DNA of 64,000 nt, from assembly GCA_006384855.1 (NCBI GenBank), contig VCJN01002452.1, positions 1-64,000 of the forward strand, read 5' to 3'. A program made the position numbers and the translations under genes. Shown here piece by piece: positions 22,458 through 33,710 of the stretch. This DNA is from Tetraselmis striata. Taxonomy: Eukaryota; Chlorophyta; Chlorodendrophyceae; Chlorodendrales; Chlorodendraceae. The notes under the pieces are model-generated. The model was not told the DNA's origin. It made no database searches and saw only the letters and a program-made list of their open reading frames with translations. Every line of letters begins with the position of its first letter. The stretch's first letter is position 1.

Positions 22458-25289
22458 CCGTAATATGACGCATGTACGGGTGCCGGCGCGGTTATAACAG
22501 CGCAGAGAATAAGCACCTGCCCGGCCTGCCAGAGGGCAAATGAAGACGAAACTATAACGGAATTATAGCGAAGGTTGCTTGCAAGCCCAATCGCAGACTC
22601 ACCATAGGGGTTGCTATAGGTTCGTTGGCACCCTTAGCATGCTTTCCTGACTTACATTCGTTGCTCATGGACATTTTGTGTGTGCCGATGCGTATGCTGT
22701 CATTTTAACTGTCACATAGTCGCTACCCCTGTTGGTTGTCGAAAGCCATTGTGCCCGCTAAGACAGGGCTTATCGGCCAACTCTCCACCCCCCCCCCCCC
22801 CCCCCCCCCCCTCCCGTGGTGTCCGATCACTCCACTAACATTACCGGTACTGCTGGGGAGGGCGCAAGGTGCCAGCGCAGGGACCCACCTTGCTGATGAG
22901 GGTCACCTCTTGCATCAGCCGCTGCCACATGTACACTGGACTGCAGTCCTGCACCTGCGCGCATGTTGACACCGAATCAAGTAGCGGATGGGCACTAACA
23001 AGACATTGGGCTGCTGCCTGCCCGGGCGCAAGAAAGTCCCCGCCACCCCACATGAGCGGCGTCCCCACCCCACAGGCCCGCACCTGCGGCAGGAAGCCCG
23101 CGATGGTGGTGACGCCCAGCATGGCCGGCACGGGCCACTGAAAGGTGCTCAGCGGCAGGACGCCCTCCTCGAGGTAGGTCATCAGCATGGCGGGGTACTG
23201 GTTCACCATCGCTTGGACCAGGGGCCAGAAGGCGTAGTGGCTCCTGCACGTGCGGGTGCCATATCGCGGCCGTGAGAACGCCGCGAATACCAACCGGCTC
23301 AAGTTGTCCAAGGCCAAATGAACTCAAAACGAAACGGAATGAGAGCAAATATTCTTATGGGCGGATGCACCCCCAATTTGGGGCTTGTATCACGGATTCG
23401 TTAAGGTGCGGCGGCAAGGGTAGTTGGTGGAAGCGGGGGGGGGGGGGAGGGGGGTTGATGCGCCAGCCGTGATGGTGTTGACATCACGGGGGATGAAGGC
23501 GTGCGAAGGCATTATTAAAGAGGGGCACAGTTGGCGCCATGCAGGCCGGGCAGCCAGGGCGGCGCGCTCGCCTGCTGGAGTGCCTGAACTTCCGCTCCGA
23601 CAGCGCACTGGACAGCGACATCGCGACGTTGAAGCTGACGCTCTGCTGGTAGATGGCGGTGTTGATGCTCCTGCGCAGGCAGGCGCTCAGGGAGCCCGCC
23701 CCGGCTGGTCCCCCGGCGATTGAGGAGCTCACACAAGGGCGGCAGGTTTGAGAGGGGGGGGGGGGGGGGGGGCTCACTGTGACTGCCCAAAGCGCTCGTA
23801 GAACATGTCCTTGTCAGCGACGGTGACGCAGTACCCGTCCTTTGGCGCAAAATCTGTGCCAGAGCATGGCAAAGGCAATCCTCGGTGTCGGTTCAGGTTG
23901 TTGCGCGGCATGCAGGATTACGTCATCCGTACCGCGTTCAAACAGTCTTTTACGATGGAAATTTTGCAATTGTAATAAGGGGAGAGAATACAGAACAAAC
24001 ACAGAAATGGTCGGCGGATGAAAAAGGTTTTTGGACCCCCGCAAAGAGGGAGAACCTATTAAAACGGCGAAATAAGGAAGAATACATCACGGATATTCTG
24101 ACATAAAGGTGCAAAACAATTGGATATGTATTGGCCCCGCAGACTGCATTCAATTGTATGGTAATAGCAGAGTAGAACAGAATAGAATAGAAAACGCTGG
24201 AAGGGCGGCAAAACACGGCCAGTCGCCGCCGTTTGAAAGTTTTGCCACCTACGCGCTGGCAGGTCATAACCCGGACCGCAGGCAATGCGACGTCATTCAT
24301 GTACAAAGACATGGTTGCAACAGCCAGCGGAGGTTTGGCGCTCCTGTTTGAGACCGGGGGCGCAGGGCGGCGGCGGGGGGGGGGGGGGGGGGGGCGCCCA
24401 CCTACGATCTCCTTCACCACGTCCCCGCACATCTGCTGCCACTCCAAGATGTCCGCCCCCACCTCCGGGCGCCCCATCTCCAGCAGCGCGTGCATCAGCA
24501 CCGAGTTGCCTGCGGGGGGGGGAAGGGGGGGGGGGGGGCACAGCGCCCGGGGCGGCTGGTCAGTCGGCGCCTTGGGTGGTGCTTCACCCCAGCCGTGTAT
24601 GTTGAGACACACAGAAACGCCTAATGTACGGAGGTGCAATTGCTGCTTCGGCTCCGCAGCAAGCTGGACATCTGTTGAGTCTGGCGGTCGCGTAAAGGGC
24701 AGCCGATTGTCAGTCCCGTCCTCATGATTTGCACACCGCAATTTGCGACTTGCTGCACTTTGCTCAGTGGGGCGATGCCAGTGTGGCCGCCGTTCATGGA
24801 TGGCAAACAGGTGGCACCAATGAAGATGAGTGTGGGGCGTAAATGGCCATTGCTTCAGTGATTTTAGGGTTCTAGGGTTTTAGGATGTAGGTTATTGAAC
24901 ACGGGCTCTAAGGGTTTTAGGGCTCTAAGGGTTTTAGGATTTAGGTTATTAGGGACAATCCTAAACCTGAAACCCTAAAACTCCAACTGCTAGAGCTAGA
25001 CGCAGAAGCGCATGACAGTCCGTTGAAGCAATGTCTCTGGACGCAGTGGCTGCCGCTGTCCTAAGCGCGGACAAAACCGCCGTCGAGGCTTCCTGGCCAG
25101 GAATGCCTCACCTGTGTGGTCCACTTGGTGCAACAGCTCCGGGTAGTGCGCCAGGCAGCTGCCGCCGTTGGCCTTGAAGTATTGCATCTCCGCGCGCAGC
25201 ATGCGGTAGTGCTCCCACTCGGGCGTCACGCCCGACTGCCGCCGCAGCCCCCGCCGCGCCGCACGTGTCAGTCGCAGCGGTGCGCCCAT
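15118..25289 (-). CDS. TRP-like six-transmembrane cation channel (777 aa, 17 exons)
   Basis: Exons, 5' to 3': 25289-25112, 24509-24402, 23853-23778, 23670-23572, 23243-23084, 22954-22889, 22203-21937, 21665-21489, 21209-21141, 20811-20731, 20061-19957, 18640-18510, 17643-17538, 17412-17328, 17125-16818, 16440-16279 and 15273-15118. They sum to 2334 nt with every phase closing. The N-terminal half is cytosolic, with one ankyrin-like DHTGNSVLMHALLE and an acidic stretch. Six hydrophobic segments follow in exons 10-15. A pore loop reads NMYTIALGDWD, compare the TxGMGD filter of TRPV. S6 contains LLNLLIAIMGDSY, typical of TRP/polycystin channels. A short coiled tail ends the protein. The intron after exon 4 uses a GC donor. 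Poly-C follows many donors. The WD40 gene lies immediately upstream in the same orientation, so the start at 25289 may instead be internal to a larger gene. Confidence 0.82.
17720..18250. repeat. AT-rich TTAGTA/ATTAGT low-complexity tract
   Basis: About 530 bp of degenerate 'attagtatt'/'ttattatca' units, broken by a short unique stretch near 17990-18110. It lies in the channel intron between exons 12 and 13. The AT content contrasts strongly with the GC-rich exons on both sides. Confidence 0.8.
19165..19470 (+). repeat. Dispersed repeat, family 4, copy 1 (partner 53970-54250)
   Basis: A stretch of about 280 bp with ordered blocks 'gataggcgcacatttcaaat', 'ctgccgacataaagtatcat', 'taggggcag' and 'agtacgcctatttgccgatt', each found again near 54.0-54.25 kb in the same orientation. 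The copy lies in a channel intron. Confidence 0.75.
19711..19875 (+). pseudogene. Orphan coding-like fragment on the strand opposite the channel gene
   Basis: A plus-strand frame reads W-KLKHDVKTAAFARLSKL-R-K and continues VLPKDGSELTETWYRV before running into a poly-G tract. It has a charged helical pattern and ordinary codon use for this genome, yet lies inside a channel intron with no clear start or splice partner. I do not recognise the family. It could be a relic of a transposed gene fragment or a chance frame. Confidence 0.3.
22257..22460. repeat. Degenerate GTCAT-type repeat followed by a CA microsatellite
   Basis: 'catgtcatgacac'-like units (about 22265-22405) resemble the large pentanucleotide satellite at 30.3 kb. 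They are followed by (CA)n at about 22415-22452. The tract lies in a channel intron. Confidence 0.75.
22480..22632. mobile_element. MITE-like element, family 1, copy in reverse orientation
   Basis: It starts with GTGCCGGCGC and ends with a decayed partner (ttggcaccc). The interior reads as the reverse complement of the other copies ('gcacctgcccggcctgcc', 'gacgaaactataacgg'). It lies in a channel intron. Confidence 0.65.
24187..24245 (+). repeat. Short dispersed repeat (partner 63502-63556)
   Basis: 'cgctggaagggcggcaaaa' followed by 'cggccag' and 'gccgccgtt' occurs here and near 63.5 kb. No other feature assigned. Confidence 0.6.
24860..24990. repeat. Degenerate telomere-like repeats
   Basis: Several ttttaggg and ttaggg units with interruptions on the plus strand, ending with 'gaaaccctaaaac' in inverse sense. 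They lie in the channel intron between exons 1 and 2. Smaller blocks of the same kind occur near 21.33, 46.04 and 46.67 kb. Confidence 0.7.
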
Positions 25290-25589
25290 CCGCTGGGCCG
25301 CTCAATGTGGAGACGGCGCCCAGCCCCTGGGCCACTCTTTGCTACCTAATCGCCTAAGAGAGCGGCGGTGCGGTGCCAACAAGGCCACCCATGGCGGCGG
25401 ATTGCCCTGGCTGGTAGCGAGGCAACTGTATGGAGTCATTCCTATCAAATTTATAAATAGGAAAAAAGTTTGCACTGTAACATTAATTCACTGTCAATTA
25501 TTGAAGATGTATTGCAAACCTCATCAAGAGTGTTTCAAAGCTGAAATGAAGATAGGTCCGTTCTGACCAACTGAACGACTCTGTCCAAA

Positions 25590-25663
25590 ACGGACATAGG
25601 TCAATGGTAAATTGTCTGCCTTCCAAGCAGACGACGATACGGGTTCGATTCCCATTACCCGCT
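25590..25663 (+). pseudogene. tRNA-Gly(UCC) pseudogene of organelle type
   Basis: The anticodon arm is intact: TCTGC-CTTCCAA-GCAGA, anticodon TCC. 'gggttcgattccc' is a proper T-loop with its inner stem. The D-arm holds AATGGTAA. The 3' acceptor strand is TACCCGC plus T, which would need GCGGGTA at the 5' end, but the sequence has ACGGACA. One T-stem pair is also broken. The sequence resembles bacterial/plastid-type tRNA-Gly(UCC), and the surrounding 400 bp are AT-rich, unlike the neighbouring genes. I read it as part of a decayed plastid or mitochondrial DNA insertion. Confidence 0.7.
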
Positions 25664-26109
25664 TCATTGCTTTTATTGCTATTCCTTGTAATGATACTCT
25701 ACATTCAAAATCTACTATCGCGTAGCTCGTGGCAACTAGTTTGAAGCGGCAGCGCCTGGCCGTGTTTAACTGTGCCACCCTTCTAGCGTTTTTTCCTATT
25801 TGTAATCTATTCCGGTATTCTATTCTGTTATCATTCTTATTCTACCGTATATTACACACGGTTCACTGGTACAGCTCTGCAAGATGCGATAATAGTTATA
25901 TATAGGACAACTGGCACGGCAGGCCATACCTGCTGATAATGCGCAGTAATCATCAGCAATCACTATCTAATTTGAAACAACGCACGCCGCACTTTCCTGA
26001 ATAAATGTTCAATGCCAAATCAAATTAGGCATTCAGTGCTTAATTCGAAAATGATTCGCAATACGACTAAGATGTATCTGTCAGCCTTTTTTCAAGAAAA
26101 GTAAAATCA

Positions 26110-26390
26110 TCAGCCGCCCGATCGTCGCCGTTTGTCAGGTCTACGGGGTGGGCATGGCGCAAAGCGCCGAGCCCGCCGCGTGGACCGGACCGGGATGCCG
26201 GACGCCGTCGTTCGTTCGTCGCCGGACGCCGGACGACCGCCGCCCGTCCGCCTCGCCGCCCGTCCGTCGAGGGACGCCGGCCCCCGGGTCGGCGGGTCGG
26301 CGGACGCGGGGCTGTACAGTGTAGCTTCGACTACGATTGATCCTTGCGGCTCTCTAGATTCCACACTCCTCCAACGGGTCTACTTGTATA
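26110..26390 (+). repeat. GC-rich dispersed repeat, family 3, copy 1 (partner 62395-62640)
   Basis: Blocks 'gcgccgagcccgccgcgtgg', 'accggaccggga', 'cgccgtcgttcgtt', 'cccgtccgcctcgccgcccg' and 'actacgattgat', then 'attccacact', occur in this order here and at 62.4-62.64 kb. The left part is very GC-rich, the right part is not. Its nature is unknown. Confidence 0.8.
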
Positions 26391-26411
26391 TACAATGTTT
26401 CTCTACATTTT

Positions 26412-29400
26412 CTATCTATCAAATCTATTATAATTGCCGCACTTGCATCCTAATAGACTGGTGAGTTTGACAACAGCGACCTTTTTCTGAACGCTGAAGG
26501 CTTGCTGGTGAGGCTTCCTCAGAGAGTGATGGGCCTCACGCAGCAGCTGGCGGGTGGTGGGAATACCTCTTCTGATCCTTGGTGCATGGGCGGAGGTAAG
26601 TGGCAGTGGGGGACGGGTGACAGAGAGAAACTGTCGCGGGCGGGCCGACTGGGGGGGGGGGGGGGGGGGGGCAATCACCAGCGCGTACGGCGTCCATATG
26701 GCAGCAAAGTTCGCGCCGGCGTTCATGGGGGAATGCAGCGCGATGATGCCGGCGTCGTTGGTGTGCAGCCCGCTGGACTGGGTTGGCGCCAGGTTGACGC
26801 TGTACACGCGCGGCGTGATGATCGTGGCGAGCACAGCGCCCGTGTTGGCGCACGCGATGTGGATGCCTTGCGCCCCCTGTGGGTCAATGGCGGTGACATC
26901 AGGGCGGCGCTCACGCCAACACGTTCTGGAGACAAACAGAGGGGGGGGCTGCGACAGGCCTGCATGCAGCGGCAGGCGCTCACATTGAAGCGGCCGCCGA
27001 CCACCACCGTCTGGTCCGCTGTCCCCCACACCACGTCCAGCGGCTCCACCTCCTCCTCCGCCGCGGTGGAGCGCGCGATCCTGCGGGCGCGGCCACGCTT
27101 CTTCGCGCGCCCCTTGCCGCGCACCTTCTCCTTCTCCGTCACGTTGGGCTGGGCCATCAGCGGCGGCAGGTCTCGCTTGGGCTGCACGACCCCGTGGCCC
27201 CAGTTCTCCCACAACAGGGTCCAGTCCGTGGTGCAGAGGATGCCCACCCCGTGGTTCTCCACCGCCATCACCAACTTCGTGCCGTCCGCAGACCACTTGC
27301 ACTTTTGAATCTGCAGCCAGCATTGCCACCATCGGCAGTTCCCGCCGAGGCTGCCAGTCAGCAAGACATGTGTCCGCAGCGCCGTGCGTAACCAGCGCCC
27401 GCACCACTAGTCACTATGCTACATGTCAAAACCAAGAGCTTCATCGTTGGGAATTGATGTGCGCGTTAGAATCGTGTGGGTATTCCATCAATCGCGATGA
27501 AGTGCAACGACTTCATCGGGTGCAGCGTTCATGGGAGCACCCTTGCTGGGACCTTAATCCGTGTGCTCGTCCGGTTCGATCTCGTAATCGCTCGCTAACC
27601 CATGTAAGGAGTATCGTCTGCTGATGCGCGGGAGGACGATTGATAGTCGTACCTGTGCCCCAGGTACGGTAGTAGCTCGTACGAGCATCACACGGTTTCG
27701 ATGCGGTAGTGATGCCTGTATTCGCGTATTATATAGTCCCTAGCCCGGTCGTCATCCCGCGCGCCCGTGTGCGAGTACTCGTAGGGCCTCCTGATCATAC
27801 CGGGCAGTACTTTACGTGGCAGCTTGATGTTCGCTCGCGCCATGCCTACGACGACGGGCGCGCGATGCCTTCACATGGGCAGGGTGGGCGGCGGCGCGCA
27901 CCTTGTTGCAGGTCAGTGAGGTGGAGCAGCAGGTGCCCTTGCCCTCCCGGCCATGAGCCCACTCCGCGACCTGCCACAGCCACAGCCCTGTCTCGCCGCC
28001 GACAGCCAGCAGCTCCGGCCCGTTGTAGGTCTGCGCACCAACGGCAGCATGGCAGGGACGGCAGCATAACATTGAGAGTGGCGGTGGCCGCACCAAGGGG
28101 ACATCAACCCAAAGCTCCGCAATCCAGTGGTCCCTCAGGTAGCCGCGGGACATCACTCTGATGCAAGTAGCTAAGAATCCCGCCCATTACGACGTATGTT
28201 AAACCACAAGACGACGCAGCCTAGCCGAGTTTGAGCGACCGGGGCGACAAGCACGGCATGGTAGAAATGGCAGCATTGACTTTATGCATGAACACTTGTG
28301 AGTGTGTGCTTCACGACATCGCTGGTGGTGCTAGATGTTTGCGCTACTGGCCATCACACAGCCAACCATATGCATCATTTGTCGGTACTGGTACCACACA
28401 GGAATGGCACCATCACAGCAAAGCTTGCAGCGAGGCCGCGAAATACCGGCAGGCAGGACACGCACGTCACGGGACACATGGCGAGTTGGCACCAAACCTG
28501 TGGCGAAAAGTCTGCGCAGTCGAGGCGCAGGTAAGACAGACGGCGGGCCGCCCCTTCGCCTCCCAGCGGGTCGGGCTCCAGCAATAGATGGCTGACGCTG
28601 AGGCCCAGCCCCAGCCACAGGTCTGCCTGCTCCGGGGCGTCCTCCGCCGTGGGGCAGCTCGCTCGGAAGCGCAGCGCCTCCATCGCGCCATGGCCGTCGC
28701 CGGCGGCGGCGCACCACACCATCACCCGCGGGTCCTTGCCGTCGCCCACGGCCACCAGGTAGCGCGGCCCGGCGCCCTTGGACCACGCCAGCGCGCTGAG
28801 TGTCTCGATGCCGTTGAAGGCGCGCGCTTCCAGCAGCTGGCTGGCCTCTCCCACGCCGGTGCGCGTCAGGTTCTGAATGACAGGGCATTGGCGCCATACC
28901 AGTCACTCGCTAGGCCCGGAAGCGGCTCGCGTGGAGCCTGGGGCGTGCCGGGAGGAGCACGCACCTGCCACAGGTGCACCTGCTCCCCATTGCCAGCGGC
29001 GGCCAGCGAGGTGCCGTCGGGGCTCCACGCCAGCGCGCGCAGGTTGTTCTCATCGTCATCAAGATCGACCAGCTGCCTCGCCTCATCCGCCGGCACCCCC
29101 ATCAGGAAGCGCGGGTCCGGGGACAGGTCGGTGGCGTCCCACACGGCGACCCGCGCCTGGCTGCCGCATGCGGCCATCATGCCGCCGGTGGCGAGGCTGT
29201 CGGGCGGGGCAGTTGCGATGTTGAGCGCTGTTGCGCGGTGCATGTGGTGCCTCCACGGGAACTCGACATGGCTTGCCTTGGGCAGCATGTCCCACATACG
29301 CACCTGCACGGCCGGAGCAGCGCACGAGTTCAGGCCGCCCGCCGCCAAAGCTGTCAGGAGTGATACAATGCAGGGCAGGGCGATTGCGGGCGCGTGCCGG

Positions 29401-32400
29401 CCGGCGACGCACCTCGAAGGCCCCTGCGGCCGGCTCCCTCGGATTCCCATGCAGCGTGGCAATGAAGCGGCCTTGATGGCACATCGAAAAGTCCACCACC
29501 GCGCGGTCAAAGCTCTCTGCCAGCACAGCCTGTGTTAGTGGTAAGGAAGCCCGCCAGACTGGCAACAGGCCGGAAGGTCGGCGATTTCTACGTAGGGATG
29601 GGGGCTGAGGCATGGGGGAGAGAGGGGGAGGGGGGCACCGCTGGCTTGCTTGCGGACCAAGGGTGAAAAGGGGCCCACTGCCCTCTCCCGCATCTTCCAC
29701 TCCGGCTGTGGGGTGATCGTGAAGCGCGACAGGAAGGAACGCACAGGCCCACGCCCCTGCGGAATGACGCGATAAAAGGGCACGCCTTGTTTTGTTGCGC
29801 CCATGCGGAGCATGTGGGGGGGGGGGGGGGGGGCTGGGCCAGGCTCAGGGGCGGGAGGCAGGTGAACGTTGGAAGCGGGAAGGGGCAAAGGACGCCGGCA
29901 GCTGTGTTAATCGCACCCACTGGGCGCAGCGTGCATGCCCATACCTCGGCACTGAATATGAAGACCGTGCCCTGGTCATCAAAGGTGATGACGCTGGTGC
30001 CGTCCCTCATCCAGCCGGTTGACGTAATCTGGCATTGGCGAACAGGGGCGCAGGAGGGGGTTGGGTGGGCCTTGGAAATTTATTCCAGCACAGGCGCAAT
30101 GCAGCCGTACGGGCCCGAGGAGCGCGGCGTGATACGGGTGAGGCTGAGCGGGCGGAGCAGGGTGGCATTGGGGTTACTGGATGCCGCGGGCGCACCTTGC
30201 CAGGGCAAGTGTGGTAGCAGCGTATTTCCGAGGAGGAAGAGTTGAGCACACCGACGTCATGCACCTCGACCTGCCACGTGAGAGCACCAAGAGTGGGCAG
30301 GGAGGGGAGCTTAGGCGGCGCAACAGGCATGTCATGTCATGGCACGTCATGTCATGTCATGTCATGTCATGTCATGGCATGTCATGGCATGTCACGTCAT
30401 GTCATCATGGCACGTCATGTCATGGCACGTCATGTCATGTCATGTCATGTCATGTCATGTCATGTCATGTCATGTCATGTCATGTCATGTCATGTCATGT
30501 CATGTCATGTCATGTCATGTCATGTCATGTCATGTCATGTCATGTCATGTCATCATGGCACGTCATGTCATCATGGCACGTCACGTCATGTCATGTCATG
30601 TCATGTCATGTCATGTCATCATGTCATGTCATCATGGCACGTCATGTCATGTCATGTCATGTCATGTCATGTCATGTCATGTCATGTCATGTCATGTCAT
30701 GTCATGTCATCATGTCATGTCATCATGGCACGTCATGTCATGTTTGCGAGGGCGCGACTAGGCAGAGGGCCCTTCGCTCTACATTCATCGCTCTACCTGA
30801 GTCACAGAGGCTGCCGGCGTGCATGCATCAATCCCATTGTCGCTGTCGGGAGCACCAGCCCTGGCCCTGGGGTCCAGCGGGGAGATGATGGGGAGGGGGG
30901 GGGGGGGGGGGGGGGCGGGGGATATGGCGCACCCTCTTTTTGTTGCGCCCGCGCACAAGCAGCATGGAGGCGTCCCGGTTGAAGCGCGAGCCGGCATACA
31001 GCAGCGGCGCGCATGGCGAGACGGTCTGCACGTGCGTCGTCTCCCAGAAGCCGCCGGGGTGCTGGCTCACCATGTGCACGTGCGCGCTCTCCGCCGTTGT
31101 GAACGTCAGCTTGAAGAGCAGCCCAGCGGCGGGCGCTGTCCTCTTTCCGGGCAAGCCACCCGCAAAGCTGATGTTCTGACAATGCCAAATGTGGAAACCC
31201 AGAGTGTTAGAGTGGGAGGCGGGCAGAAAAGGATACCAGCGAGAACAATAATAGTCAACATCGCGCGAGAGCTATTTAACGTGCAGCAAACGAAATCTTC
31301 TAAATATTGTAACATATATAGAAAAAATGGAAAACTCGAACGGAAAGCAATACAATCCTATTTCGATTATTCTTGCAAGGGGTCATGGGTTTAATTAGCG
31401 TGTTCTAGGGTATAATTGAATGATATACATATATATATACATATGTATACATACGGACATATATATATATGTATACATGTATATGGTTGCGTTGGAATTT
31501 AAAAGGTGTGATGGTCGCCGCCAGAGGCAGTGCGACAGGCGGCCGCCACCCCAGCGCCCCGCGCACCTTGATGTTGTGGTTGAGCTGATCCGTGAGCTTC
31601 AGCGTGGCGCCGTCCCTGCGACGGAGCGATCCTTGCTGCGGGCACCACAGCCGGAGCACACCGTCGTTGCCCGCGCTAGCGAGGATGGCGCCATCAGGGG
31701 AGAAGGCCACCTGGGGGAACCGGCCCCGTAGCATTGTCAGCGGCACCGCCTGGGATCTGCGCTAGCCCCCCACCCCCCCCCCCCCCCGCCCGCCCCGCCT
31801 TCCATCCGCTGCAGACTTTTGCTCGGTGGACATCTCATCCCCTCAACGCACCGTCTCTATGACTTCGTGGTGGCTGAAGGTTTTGCCCGCAGCAGCGTCC
31901 ACCACCAGCTCCCGCACCTCCGCGTAGTTGCCTGCCAAGCCGAGATGCGCAGGCACACGCGCGTGCTCGCAGTCAGGACAAGGTCGTACCCGTGATTGGC
32001 AAACTACCTAGGGTACCACCACTAGGGGCGCTTCTTTGCAACGCCGGTCAATGCCCTGCCCCATGACGAGATGGTGCCTGCATTGTTTTGGGCCTCTAGG
32101 AGGTGTTTTCAGTGACTCCCGAGCAGGGGTCCGGAGGGGGGCGGGGGGGGGGGGAAGGGGGGGGGGGGGGGGGGGGAGCACCGTCGGCATTGCGCTCAAA
32201 GACGGCGAGCACATAGTCATCGCGCCCGTTGCTGCGCTCCTTCTGCATCGCGCACACCACCGGGCTGCGGCTGCTGGTCTGGTGCGTGCAACGGCTGCCC
32301 GGCAGGGGGTTGCTGGCCGGAAGCGGCTGCAGCGCAAAGGTGAAGATCTCGCCGCCGCATGCCACGTTCTCCCGATCCACCTCCTGCAAGCGGTCAGAGC

Positions 32401-33290
32401 GCATCCCCCACTCGCTTTCATTTTCTGCCCCCCCAACCCCGTCCTCGCCCTTCCTGGTTTTGCTGTTTAGTTAATGGATACTATTTTGTGAATGCGCATG
32501 CTGCTTGCAGTGCCCGCCACTTGCGGAACCGAGGGGACTGATGGCACTCACAGCTGGTGAATGAGTTTCAGCGCTCACAGGAGTCACAGCGGTGCTCAGG
32601 ACACTCATCGTGTCGCCACCAGTCATGTAGACATAGTTGTCCGCCTCCGTGAAGCGGCACAGGTTGAGCTCGCGCGTAGGCTCGCAGCGCAACAGCACCT
32701 TGGCGGAGTCGGTGTCGTAGACCAGCACTTCCGCGCTCCCAAGGCTGTCGCCCCACGCGACCGCGCGCAAGCCGTCCGCGGACAGCGCAACCCGCTTACA
32801 GCTCTGCGACCCGCCAACCAGGGCGCCCGCGATTAGCGCTCCGCTTCGCCGAGTAGCTTTTCAAGCAGAGTACGGCGTAACTTGCCGCAGCCCAGCCCAG
32901 GCATCGATATGTACATTAAATCGAAGGAGGCATGAGCGTATTTGCCGAGCGCCGAAATGGCATGTTCACCGCATCCTCGCGAGTTGGACGGGGGGCGGGG
33001 CAGACGGGCGGGCGCACCATCGGGCACGGCTGCAGCTCCGTGGACAGCATGCCACCGAAGCTCTCCATTCGCGAGAGGTCATCGCGGCGAAAGGTGGCCC
33101 AGAAGGGGTGGCGGTTGGTGGCGCGCACGGCGCCGCCCATCTCCACGCTGGAGAAGAGCTGCCATGCCGACGTCGCACCATCAGCCGACGCGCCGCGCGG
33201 CGGTAGGAGCGGCGCCACGTCCGACGGTGCCTCTGGCGCTGACGGCACCGCTTCGAGCCACTGCACCTCCCTCGGCACCACCCGAGGCAT
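26412..33290 (-). CDS. Large WD40-repeat protein (1020 aa as a stand-alone gene, 16 exons)
   Basis: Exons: 33290-33018, 32803-32579, 32383-32182, 31931-31852, 31749-31567, 31175-30933, 30270-30196, 30028-29945, 29756-29679, 29529-29413, 29303-28965, 28872-28498, 28030-27902, 27310-26984, 26876-26679 and 26546-26412. They total 3063 nt and all phases close. WD40-type blades are visible as FSPDGAILASAGNDGVLRLW, WSPDGTSLAAAGNGEQVHLW, CGSQARVAVWD, VGGETGLWLWQ and CKWSADGTKLVMAVE. Others are weaker, enough for two propellers. Exon 14 holds a basic patch (KGRAKKRGRARR) that could be a nuclear signal or a loop. The last exon ends with a Lys/Cys-rich tail in a region turning AT-rich. The same exon also has a phase-0 donor after QKK that would splice in frame to the channel gene. 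I know no exact homologue. WD40 propellers serve as protein-binding platforms. Confidence 0.8.
30328..30742. repeat. Pentanucleotide satellite (GTCAT)n, about 415 bp
   Basis: More than 70 units of gtcat with scattered gtcatg-gcac variants, lying entirely in the WD40 intron between exons 6 and 7. Long frames across it encode only CHVMS-type repeats and are artefacts. Confidence 0.95.
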
Positions 33291-33504
33291 TGCGCGGAGT
33301 TGCTTGCGTGTGCTTAGCCGCCTTGTGCCTCAGCTCGCCGTTGAGTGTCAGTTGGGCCTATCTCGCTGCTAACGAATATAGCAAACTGCCGCTGTGATGT
33401 GTAATTTATTCATCAGGAAAGATATGAATGAATGGTCGCTTATATATATAGTGTGCATGAATAGCGCGACGGCCTTGGAGACAAGCAGTCAAGCAGCTCC
33501 AGGC

Positions 33505-33662
33505 CGCCGTCGCCCGGGCGCAAGCGCTCAGTGTTCTGGGTGCCTAAACCGCTAGTGAGGGACACCGCTGCCAGGGTACCTGTGGGCTGTGCCCCTTGTC
33601 GTGGTGAGGGAATGTGCTCGGCAAACCACTGGAGACCGTACGAGAAGTGGGCGAGACGAGTA
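33505..33662 (+). repeat. Direct repeat, copy 1 (partner 36375-36522)
   Basis: Blocks 'cgctagtgagggac', 'tgtgccccttgtc', 'ggtgagggaatgtgct', 'gcaaaccactg' and 'gaccgtacgagaagtgggcg' are shared with the partner 2.87 kb downstream in the same orientation. Confidence 0.85.
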
Positions 33663-33710
33663 CAGGTACCACTGCCATCATCAGTACCTGTCGTAGCCTC
33701 GCGCCATCAT

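Larger units (their letters stand above)
25290..26411. other. AT-rich spacer between the WD40 and channel genes
   Basis: About 1.1 kb separating the WD40 stop from the channel ATG. It includes an AT-rich block (about 25430-25900) with a decayed tRNA-Gly, and a GC-rich dispersed repeat (about 26110-26390). If the two genes are one, this is an intron. Confidence 0.5.

Noticed and set aside
30060..30185. Minus-strand segment reading NPNATLLRPLSLTRI in the WD40 gene, a possible extra exon
   Set aside because: No acceptor gives the right phase, and the flanking exons (30270-30196 and 30028-29945) join in frame with a normal 167-bp intron without it.
30328..30742. CRISPR-like array
   Set aside because: The repeats are tandem 5-mers without spacers, and the genome is eukaryotic.
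30181..30982. Long open frames with CHVMS repeats on the plus strand
   Set aside because: They arise from the GTCAT satellite, whose 5-base unit stays open in all three forward frames. They lie in a WD40 intron.
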